Part shown: in pieces, positions 11,832 to 21,644 of the stretch
Numbering within the stretch: the stretch's first letter is position 1
How the letters are laid out: each line of letters opens with the position of its first letter
Assembly (NCBI GenBank): GCA_022393335.1
Contig: JAJEKB010020941.1
Coordinates: 298,938 to 362,937, forward strand
DNA: 64,000 nt
Direction of reading: 5' to 3'
From: Macrotrachela quadricornifera
Lineage: Eukaryota > Rotifera > Eurotatoria > Philodinida > Philodinidae
The notes under the pieces: model-generated
Told to the model about the DNA's origin: nothing
The model's database searches: none
Seen by the model: the letters and a program-made list of their open reading frames with translations, nothing else
Program-made: the position numbers and the translations under genes

Positions 11832-12595
11832 TTAACCCTTTAACGGCGAATTGTGAATGGCAAGTTGTGTCTATGCCAATGACGTGTTTAGATAGACTGT
11901 TAATCTAGATTAATGTGTATGGGGATCGGATCAGCAATATTGAAATACTGCTCATGTAATACACCTATTTATAGTGATCTACATGAAAATAATTTATCGA
12001 AGGTTTTGATAAACCTGAAAAAATCAATTGAATTTTTTAATATGCTAAGCTGGATTTTATTTTACTCGTACAATAGAATCCAACGCATCAACATAATAAT
12101 ACGGTAAAAAGTGATGTGAGTTCGTGAGGTGAATAAATGTATATCTATAAAAGTGTATTTTGGAGATGAGAATTAGTAATAGCTTTCTTCAAAATTTTCT
12201 GTTGAAGAAATAGATAAACATTATTGCTTGAATCTGAATAGATAGTGAATGATTCTGTCATGCAGTACCATTGATATATCTATGCGATAGTTTATAACAA
12301 ACAAGAAAGTGTTGTCTAACGTCCTGTTCATTTGATATGAGCAGATTCGAGACACCTGCTCTTGTGAAATGAGCGTAATGTAACCATTTATTGTTCATTT
12401 ATACAGAATAGAATTGTTGATAGTTCGATTCTACTGGTACGAAACGAGCTGACCATCATTGATTTAAGACATCTCGTCCGACTCATTGAATTGTGAGCTG
12501 TCATACACCTAATCATTAGTCCTAGTTTATTATAACTCTGCAATTGAAAATAAAAAAGTGGAACATATTTGTCCCACCGCCCGTTAAAGGGTTAA
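11832..12595. mobile_element. piggyBac-type MITE flanked by TTAA
   Basis: The left end reads TTAACCCTTTAACGGCG from 11832. The right end is its near-inverse, CGCCCGTTAAAGGGTTAA, finishing at 12595. A TTAA target duplication with CCC-starting terminal repeats is diagnostic of piggyBac-like elements. The 764-bp interior has no transposase. Its right end (tgtcccac...gttaaagggtt) resembles the left end of the element at 24994, so the two may share a family. Confidence 0.8.
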
Positions 12596-13276
12596 TTGTA
12601 TTTTCTGTTTTCATCACGAATTCATCATTATCGAAATCATAGTATATCACTGAAGGATTGTCTTCCACAGTTCAAGATTGGCACCGAGATGGGACAAGTA
12701 GATGTAAAGTTACTTATAATGTCTCATGAAACAGCAGCCAATAAACAGAAACCTCACACGAGAGCCAGTAGTAGAAGAAATTATGTTAGTTTTTGCTTCG
12801 ATTTGGCAGCATGATATGCTCTATTTTTCTCTTTTTTTTGATGATGTGAGTGTAGTATGGCTTTGCTCTATCATTGTGTGCTGCACCATCGCATGTATTT
12901 CATTCGATAGTGCTGTCAGCCAAGCAAAGGGGCTGCGAAATAAAAGGCAAAGATGAAAAAACTTGCCTTTCATTAACTGCGATGAGAAGAAGCGGCAGAT
13001 TTTCTCTTCTGTTCACGAAAGATTACTTGCTAGTTATCTTTTTTCTTCTACTGGTGATCGCCAATCAAAGAGAGACAGTGATTTCTCTTATTTTGTGTGT
13101 GTGCAGAACCGATGACAGATGCAATAAATATACACGCCTTCGTCTTCTTTTTGTGATAACAGAGTAATTTTGATTCCTCTTCTCATCCACAGAAAAAATA
13201 TTATTCCATCATTCGCTTTTGCAACAGAATCACTTTACATTTTATTGCGATTTTCTCTCGTGTAAGGCAACTAAAA
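12596..13276. other. Intergenic region before the Cys-rich peptide gene
   Basis: No credible gene; the overlapping short frames show no domain. It is slightly less AT-rich than its neighbours and probably holds the promoter of the gene at 13277. Confidence 0.4.
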
Positions 13277-13535
13277 ATGGCGTTTTTACAGCGATGCAAC
13301 GTTATGATGATTTTTATTCTCGTCATTGCTTTGTGTTTCATTATGCCGGCCGTAATGGGTGAGTAGTTCGCTCGACGAATTCGCTTATGCGTCATAATAA
13401 CTACGTATATATGTTCTAGGAAGACCCTGTGGATGTCCGTGTATGAAATGTTCCGCCGGTTACCAGTGCATACAAGGCTTAAATGGACTCGGACAGTGTG
13501 TCAACTTCAATTTCGACTGGCTTCTTGATGTTTAA
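13277..13535 (+). CDS. Small secreted six-cysteine peptide, two exons
   Basis: Found by joining two short exons, each too short to stand out alone. Exon 1 (13277-13358) encodes MAFLQRCNVMMIFILVIALC and a few more residues: a basic start, a long hydrophobic core and a small-residue end, a good signal peptide with cleavage near VMG. The 61-nt intron (13359-13419) has gtgag and ttctag ends. Exon 2 (13420-13535) encodes PCGCPCMKCSAGYQC and later QC, six cysteines in about 38 mature residues. The total is 65 residues. A poly(A)-signal-like aataaa lies near 13607. Closely spaced cysteines point to a disulfide-knotted extracellular peptide. I recognise no family; the CGCPC..C..GY.C pattern is loosely like IGFBP or protease-inhibitor folds. 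Confidence 0.6.
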
Positions 13536-14109
13536 ACAAGACCAGCCGCCAATCATTCAACATAATATTCTGCTGCAGCTTTTGATTGATTCTTTTTAAC
13601 TAAAAGCAATAAAAGTGTCAAAAGCTAACTAGCAAGTCCGATAGTATGCAAGTATCAAGGAGAAGTTCACCAAAAAAGAGAGTTAGATCGACGTATTGTA
13701 TCTTCAAATTCTACGTTTTGTGCAAGTTTTTATCGAATCTCATGAGATACCAAAGCCATGCACGTATTAAAAAATCCTATTTTTTTGAGAATCGACTCCT
13801 ATGCAAACGGATGTTGCTCAAACTTTAGATTTTGTTTAAGATGTAAACCAAAGCATGATCTAATTTTATCCACAATTTCAACGGTTTTTCAGCGAGAAGC
13901 AGTTAAAATTGACGAACAGGTTGATGAACTACTTCTGCCAACAATCGATTATGCCAACCTTTAAATAGATAAATGTCAATAGAACAAAGAAGCTTGCCAG
14001 CGTATCCCACAGGGAAAAAAGTCAATATCTCTCTGGAGTAACTTTATATGGCAAGACGTGTGTATGTATATAACAATGGTTGGTGTTGAAGACACTTTAG
14101 TGCTGTTTT
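13536..14109. other. 3' flank of the Cys-rich peptide gene
   Basis: Holds the presumed polyadenylation signal near 13607. I saw no other gene. Confidence 0.35.
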
Positions 14110-14707
14110 TTAACCCTTTCGAGACGATGTGATTCTACAGGGTTTCTAAAAATGTTTTCCAAAAGATTACAGCTCAAATACAAAGACATATATAAGCGAT
14201 TTTTATATCGAATGAAAGCTCGTTAAAAACGAGATTTAAGAGTATAACGGGTAATTGATAGGGTAATGATAAGCTATAGAATCATGGACAGTGCCAAAAA
14301 TGTTAAGGATGTAACTAGTGTACTTCCATAGTTAGTCCTCCATAAAAACAGAAAGTTCTCGGAAAGCGTCTTCGTCTATCAGATTTTGTGAAGCCATCTG
14401 TGCTGATCATTTTGATAAAAAATATTCTAAATTTGACCAATAAATGACGATGCTGTGATTAAAATACTGAAAAACATTATAGCTCTAGCACATAGAGCAG
14501 CTTGAGATTTTTCAGTATTTTGACCACAGCACCGCCATCTATTGGTCAAACTTAGAATATTTTTTTATCAAAATGATCAGCACAGATAGTTCCATAAAGT
14601 CTGATAGATGAAGACATTTTCCGAGAGCTTTTTGTTTTTATGGATGACCGGATACTGTAAATTATAGCGTGGCCCGTCGGTGGATGACATCGCCCCGAAA
14701 GGGTTAA
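14110..14707. mobile_element. piggyBac-type MITE with internal foldback
   Basis: TTAACCCTTTCGAGACGATGT starts at 14110 (first 20 bases match) and an inverse copy with two changes ends in TTAA at 14707. Nested inside is a second inverted repeat: about 14350-14465 pairs with about 14500-14640, with blocks such as tctatcagattttgtg mirrored by cataaagtctgatagatg. RNA or single-stranded DNA from it would form a long hairpin. No coding capacity. Confidence 0.8.
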
Positions 14708-17700
14708 TGTCAGCTTTTCTGAGATGATACTGGTGACTAACTACTCTGTTCTCAATGACTCACCGATGTGATAAATCGTCAGAAACGGAAATTTTATGTG
14801 TTATTGATTGAGCGAGCTACGACGATATTTCATTGTTGAAAGATTTTGTATAAGGGTTATGATGATAGAAATACCCGATTAGTGGTGTACCCACGAAAAA
14901 ATAAATTAATACAATATAATAAAATTATCAATGAGTGTGTTGAAAATATGGTTTAGGATGATTTAAGTTAGTACATTGCGTAAATATTTATATTAAAGTT
15001 TTTGATTGTGCTTTTCATGTACAGTTCATATGGAATAGGTATTAGTAAGAAGAGAATCATCCAATGAGAAGAATTTTTAAATTCTGGTGTGAGTAGTATG
15101 TCTATTACGAAGGAGAAGTCAAAAACTGTAGGTTGGTGAACTAGACGGAAAGGAAGTGTTTTAGGTAATAGACTGGCTTTTTCAAATACTAGTTCAGAAT
15201 GTCAGAGGTACTCGCTAGATATGGATCTTTCAACATCTGTTGATTATTATAATGAGTACGTTGAAGTATATTGATTTGACCTTTGTCGATGCCTCTATGA
15301 TGGTGAGAATAGTCATAGTACAGTCATAATATTTTCATGAAAACTTTTAAGAAATCTTCAAAGTCATTATTGAGCCTGTGTCTATAATCCCACACGGAGA
15401 TAACGAACAAGTATTTTGGTCATCTTCGTGAGGAAGTACCGATGTGGGTCAAAATTCGATTGACAGCTACCGCATAATCAACCTTTAAAATATTACTAGA
15501 AGTCAGATACAGAACAGTCTTTAAATTATATCAGTGCTTTCATTAAAATTCTTTATTTTGATATAGGTAAAATCAGTAATTAGAGAAAAATAGAATTGTT
15601 ATTAGTTTATTTTTCTCATCAAATCAGTAGAAATAAGAAAGAAGCGAACGGATTTACTGAATATTGTTATTAAGTTTTGAGTGTGCAGAAGATGTTTCAA
15701 AGCCATTTCGACTTTCTTTATATATTTCGGATATCCAAAGGTGAAATCCGATTCGATCTATAAGTCATATAATGTAGGTGAATACTATAGTTTGCTCTCT
15801 ATTGTGGAAGATTATACTGTTTAATCTGTATTCTTTTACAAAGGTACGCCAAACATTTTTCTATGTATAGGCAAAAGAACAGGCAAAATACGGCATCTTC
15901 TAAAATTACAACAACATTCATGATTATCCTAAACTGTAGTAATCAGAAAACGAATTTGGTTCTACTATCAAATACAAGTAACGGTCATCCTGTTGATTCG
16001 CTGGCCCTTTTCTGAAAGATTAACATCTCATTAGTAGCTAGAACAAACTCCATCATTGTTTCGTAGCTAATGTGACTATAATAAATTTCAAGAAATTTTA
16101 TAACAATCTTTAGGTATTTGATACTCTATTAGAATACATAATTAATTTTCTAAAAAAATTGATTATAAATTCAAAAGATTAATTTTTATCACAAAGTTGA
16201 AATGAAAATGTATTAATTTGCTTCATCCGTTAGTCAAGTTTTACATAAAAACAATTCTTATCGAAGTTTTATAATTGTATCAGCACTTGGATAGCGATCA
16301 AATAGCATAGAACAATAGAGGTTCGTTTTCTCTATCATCCCATAAAAAAGAAAATTTCCGCAACCCTTCTATTATAGAATAAAATATATCAGACAATACT
16401 TTTGAATGAGTCTAAGTTCTTTTTAATTTCAAACTGAATTTTGGAAAAAAAAAGACCGTCCCTTTTAAAGCTAAACCCGCATCTTTTGAAAAATACATAG
16501 GGTATGTATATACGTATATATAATTTAAAATTCAACATCGATCTACAAGATCCACATTTCATTTTGGATTCGAGTGTGTTTTTTTCTCTAGAATTCAGTT
16601 TGAATTGCTCTATTAAGTATTTGTAAGACAAAATAATGTACTTTAATAACGAATAAAGTTTATGACGATTAGATTTAAATATGTGAAACAGAACATATGT
16701 TGTTTTTTTCAATGTGGATCAAGAACAAAAAGCAATTTGCGATCTTCTTTTATTTTATATAATTATTGAGCAAAATTTCATAGCCACTTTACAGCATTTG
16801 AAAAAAAGAATCGTTCCATCAGATAAACAGTATGTTAATATTTTCTTTGCAACGTATATTGCATCTAGCGAAAATGCAGAAATCAAACGTCTTTGTAAAT
16901 AGTCAGAGCTTTGAAACTTTCGAAATTTAAAATGTATATTCAAGGCAGATCGATCCACATTGAGATCTAAAGACTACAAAATACCTCGAATGTTTTCCAC
17001 TTTCAAATACTTCATACATCGAACGAAGTGTTAAGCGACTGTTTATACAAACTCTTCTCGAAACCATCTATTTTTTATATGTTCTCTTTGTAATATATTC
17101 AATATCGCTCAAACTTCAGCAAAATTACGCCTAATTGCCAGCCATAGTGTGATGCATCATTACAATGAAAAAAACGAAACTGTGCAAAAGTTCAATGACG
17201 AAGCATCGATGGCTGATGGGACACAACAGCAGTTGCATCTTTGCTAGCGATGCTGAAATAAGCATGATAATCTAAGACAAAGAAATTCAAAGTAAAATGA
17301 CAGTTTTTTTAATTTAATAGAGGTATTGATGAAATATGTTCTGACCCAATCTGACTCACTCTGAGCTAAAATTTAAAAAAATTAAAATTAAGAAATATTC
17401 CATTAAATGGAGGTAAACTGAATACATAATGTTTCTTAACTTTTATTTTTTGAAGTTTTCGCTCAAAACGGGTCAGAGTGAACTGGACTACTTTTGAAAA
17501 CTTTATGTACAAATGATCAAGATTTGTCGAACTAATAAGATTAAAATCAATTTTAGTTACATTTAAAGTGATAGATCTAGTTTTGGTAGGTATGTTGTTA
17601 TTAGGGTCAAGTTTTTAAAAATGCTGGATGTCTTCTGTTTAAGTTTTGTATCTCATTAAATCAAAACTCGTTTTTTATGGCCTAGTCTAAAATCCTCCCT

Positions 17701-18215
17701 TCTTCTATCTAACTTCCAGTCTAGTCCCTTTTATCAATTGATTAAAGCTGACCGAATCCGAGTCCAGAAAATAGACACAATCATTCGCAATAGAAAAACA
17801 TTCGTGTCAAAATGACGTCCTTTACTAAATGGCACACAATAAAACTCACCAGTGCTAAATAATACTCTCTCACGTGTCTTCTTTATAAGCATGCACTGAG
17901 TGCGAACATTCGAGCTTGGCTTCAGTCTTGAATGTCGTCATTTTCAGTTAATCAATAAGACGAAGTAAAAATCAGAGTATATAACCCAAAAACTGAAAGT
18001 TAACGTTTGAACTTGAATCTGAACTGAACCATTCACATGCTTCCATGAATAGCTTGGACAACTACTAAAATACTTGGTGTCAGAGAGCTGCTCACCGTAG
18101 AAAACCTTTACGCTCTTATCTCTCTGAATGATGACGATTTTTTAAGATATTATTTTTCTTGTAGATCTGTTTATCTATCACTCTTTCCTCAATCATCGAT
18201 CAGCAATAGACGATA
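14708..18215. other. 3.5-kb gene-poor stretch
   Basis: No gene, terminal-repeat pair or tandem array that I can support. The longest frame (16389-16712, minus) is compositionally AT-driven and matches nothing I know. A weak inverted match lies around 17330-17480, where 'gacccaatctgactcactctgagc' type sequence is mirrored by 'gctcaaaacgggtcagagtg', possibly the ends of an old small element. The last ~200 bp presumably hold the promoter of the ORF at 18216. Confidence 0.4.
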
Positions 18216-18446
18216 ATGCAGAAGCTCACCCAAGTAGTATTTTTCGTCATCCTCTTCGTGTCAGTGGCAATAATCTACACGACACAGGCGGCGGTAGTTC
18301 CAGCCGAGGAAAACGATGGCGTTGGCTATCATTTAATCCATAAACGTATAATTCTTCATTTTCAACGAAATTTTACTTCTCAGAACAGCGCGCAAACCGC
18401 TTACGATAGACACCGTAGTATTTCAATAGAATATTCAAATGAATAG
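18216..18446 (+). CDS. Small secreted peptide or signal-peptide exon
   Basis: Seventy-six codons from ATG to TAG. The start MQKLTQVVFFVILFVSVAII followed by YTTQAA is a strong signal peptide with cleavage expected after QAA. The next residues, VVPAEENDGVGYHLIHKR, end in a KR dibasic site, as in a peptide precursor. Downstream of that the frame turns AT-rich, and its last 30 bases already look like the tandem array that follows. A GT at about 18345 (ccataaacgtataatt) could be a splice donor, in which case this is only a first exon. I recognise no family. The secreted nature is likely; the 3' end is uncertain. Confidence 0.45.
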   Translation: MQKLTQVVFFVILFVSVAIIYTTQAAVVPAEENDGVGYHLIHKRIILHFQRNFTSQNSAQTAYDRHRSISIEYSNE

Positions 18447-20515
18447 AAGTGTTCATTATGCATGTGATATTCATCTATATTAGTGTCCCTACAAGGTAGC
18501 TTTAAAGTGTATAAAATATTTCAATTAAATATTTGTGGTATGAATTATTCGTTTATCATGTTCCTGTCTATCATACAATCAACCGCAAATCTTTGTCCCG
18601 AAATGAACAAAATATTTAAATAGAATTTTCCTCGTGAGAATTATACATTTGCCATGGATTCATTGATCATATTAATCAATTCCAAAACTTTGCTCCGAAA
18701 TTAGCAAAATATTTGAATAGAATCTTTATAATTGTTTAAACTATTCATGCGTCGTGTATTCATCGATCATGTAATAAAATCGAAAATTTTTCCTTTAAGT
18801 TTAACAAAATATTTGAATAGAATCTCATTAAGAATTATTCATTTCTCTCGGGTTTGTGTGTCACGTAGTTCACTTTAAATCTTTATTTCAAATTGACGAA
18901 AATATTCCAATAGTCTTTGTTTAAACTATTTATTTGTCGTTTATTCATCGATGATGCAATCAACTCGATATATTTCCTTCAAATCGAACAAAATATTCGA
19001 ATAGAACCATTGTGGTATGAATTATTCATTTGTCGTGTGTCTGTCGATCATACAATCAGCTGTAAATATTTGTCCTGAAATTAAGAAAATATTTAAATAA
19101 AATCATCCTTCTGAGAATTATTCATTTGTTACGTATTTGTTGATCATAGAATTAAATTCAAATGTTTGATACGAAATGAGTAAAATATTTGCATAGAATC
19201 TTGTTGAGATTCATTCATTTGTGGTATGTTCATCGATTATGCAATTAACTCGAAATCTTTACTTCAAAATAAACAAAATATTTCAATAGAATCTTGGTGT
19301 AAATTATTCATGCATTGTGTATTTTTCGATCGTACGATCAATTCGAAATCTTTCCTTTGAATTGTACAAAATGTTTGAATAGAATCTTGTTATGAATGAT
19401 TCATGTGTTATCTCTTCGTCGATTATATAACCAATTCGAAATCTTTGCTCCTAAATGAGTGAAATACTCGAATAGAATCTTCTTGAGAACTATTTATTTG
19501 TCATGGATTCATCGATCATGGAATTAACTCCAAATCTATACTTCGAAAAGAGCAATATATTTGACTAGAATTTTGATCATACTATAAACTATTCATTTGT
19601 CATGTATTCGTCGATCATATAATAAAATCGAAAATTTTTCCTTTAAATTTAACAAAATATTTGAATAGAATCTAAATAAGAATTATTTATTTCTCTCGAA
19701 TTCGTGTATCACATAGTTTACTCCAAATCTTTATTTTGAATTGATCAAAATATTCAAATAGTCGTTGTTTAAATTATTCATGTGTTGTGTGTTTTATTCG
19801 TCATATAATAACTCCAAATCTTTGCTTCAAATTATCGAAAATATTTGAATAGAATCTTTATATGAATTATTTATTGGTGTTTTGTTCGTCAACCATGTTA
19901 TCAGTTCAAAATCTTTGCTCCGAAATTAGAAAAATATTTGAATAGAATCTTGTTATGAATTAGTCATTTGTCACGGGTTCATCGATTATAGAATTACCTT
20001 GAAATTTTTGGTTGAAATTGAGCAAAATTTTTGAATAGAACCTTCTTATACAATATTGATTTATTGTATATTCGTCAGCCATATAATCAACTCGAAATCT
20101 TTATCTAGAATTGGACAAAATATTTGAATAGAATCATTTTATGAACTAGTTATTTGTCACGGGTTTATTCAACGTGTAATTTACTCCAAAACTTTAGTTT
20201 GAATTGAGGAAAATATCGGAATAGATATTTTGTTTAAACTATTCATTTGCCATTGAATCATTCATCTTATAATTAACTTCAAATCTTTGCATCGAATGGA
20301 GTAAAAATATTCGGACAGAATCATTGTGATATGAATTATTTATTTATCGCATATTTAGCAATCATGAAATTAACTTCGCGACCTCTTCTTCGAATCACAC
20401 AAAGTATTTGAATAAAATCTTTGTTTGAACTATTCATGTGTTGTGTGTTCGTTGAAGATAAGAACAAGCACATTCATCATATCTTCGAAGTGAGAAGAAT
20501 ATTTGAATAGTTGTG
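18416..20515. repeat. Degenerate tandem array, ~95-bp unit, about 21 copies
   Basis: The block aaaatatttgaatagaatc recurs with small changes about every 92-100 bp, near 18609, 18706, 18806, 18898, 18989, 19086, 19181, 19275, 19367, 19461, 19553, 19651, 19746, 19838, 19932, 20024, 20117, 20211, 20304, 20400 and 20494. Between blocks each unit repeats gaattattcatttgt, a (t)cgtcgatcat-like segment, and a caactcgaaatctttgctcc-like segment. Units differ by roughly 15-30%, so the array is old. The period is well below a nucleosome length. No gene lies inside. Confidence 0.9.
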
Positions 20516-21306
20516 TTAGAAATAAAGCAGGTATGTTTTTGTCAATATAGTGTTTCGATGATAATTCATCAAGATAATGTCTTTCATGTTTTACTCCATC
20601 ATTCGTACATTCTTCTTTGAGATTATCATTTCGACTATTTTATGCTATTGAAGTAATTCACCAGTTTTTCTTTATAGGAAATATTGGGCAGACACACATT
20701 TACAACAGAAATTCAACATCTACATCATATTATTATCATTATTGAACATTATCATCTAGTTAGCTTTTTTCTCTCATATTTTCAACTATTTTTTAAAATG
20801 ATGGCAAGTTCTTATTTCCTAAAGTTTCAATAAATTCATTTTGTAGAGACGAACATAGGTTCAGAAAGCGGATGTCAATTGTTGAAGTTGACTAAGAAAT
20901 TCATCTGTATATATGGGTGTGTCCACCAGAAATCTCCAGGTCCATCCATCGACCTTCTCTAAACTTGATGAAACTTTTACAGGTGATAGAGCTTTTCTTT
21001 CTGATCATTTTGATATAAGATAGTTTATATAACTGACCCCATCTTCCCTGAAAAAAGTTCAAAAAATTTTTTCATCTTTTTGTCATTTTTTCGGAAAAAT
21101 TGACGCTTCTTCCTTAGAAAACTTGATATTACTCCATGAAAATCCATTCAAATTATACATCCAAGGTGATATTCTGAAGTCTCAAGTGAAGCTGCATCAG
21201 AATATATCAATGAAATTTTTTTTTTTGAGTGAAATTCACCCAATCAGATTTAACATCGTATTTTGAAAAAGTACTGGGAAAAGTTGGATGAACGGAAATT
21301 TCTGAG
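20516..21306. other. Flank between the tandem array and the LTR element
   Basis: No gene seen. It contains the pre-insertion target CTGAG at 21302-21306. The sequence at 20930-21300 may be part of an older repeat, but I could not find its other end. Confidence 0.4.
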
Positions 21307-21576
21307 TGTTGATATGGGATTTCTCCATATCAATAGATCGGACTTTTCCCTATGATTTAGTATTAGATGTTGGATGTGTCCTATATGTCTTTTGTCCATG
21401 TCACTAGGTTATATCCAACATACGCACATATATATACATATATATGTCGTCTTTTCTTTTCGTTCGTTCACATTGTGTTTCTCTTCTCTTTTCTGTATTA
21501 CGTATTCTCTCTCTATCAATACAAGTGTTGTTTTCGTCATTGAAATAAACAGAACTCACCAACATCCAAACTTACA
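21307..21576 (+). repeat. 5' LTR
   Basis: 270 bp, TG...CA, identical by eye to the copy at 24450-24719. It contains pyrimidine-rich runs and an attgaaataaacag segment near its 3' end that probably includes the polyadenylation signal. Confidence 0.93.
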
Positions 21577-21594
21577 ATTGGCGACGAGATTGAT
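21577..21594 (+). promoter_or_regulatory. Putative primer binding site
   Basis: The bases attggcgacgagattga directly follow the 5' LTR, where a tRNA 3' end would anneal. The tRNA cannot be named without a comparison set. Confidence 0.5.
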
Positions 21595-21644
21595 TTATCT
21601 ATTTATCTTCTTAAACAAGGAAAAGTTCTTTAATTACGTTTAAT

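Noticed and set aside
16389..16712. 107-residue minus-strand ORF
   Set aside because: Composition is that of AT-rich random sequence (Lys, Phe, Ile, Tyr); no motif or splice support.
18416..20515. CRISPR-like array
   Set aside because: Repeats are degenerate and the whole unit is repeated, not short repeats with unique spacers. The surrounding genes have introns, so the genome is eukaryotic.
21374..21643. Small ORF repeated at 24517
   Set aside because: It lies in the LTR and appears twice only because the LTR does.
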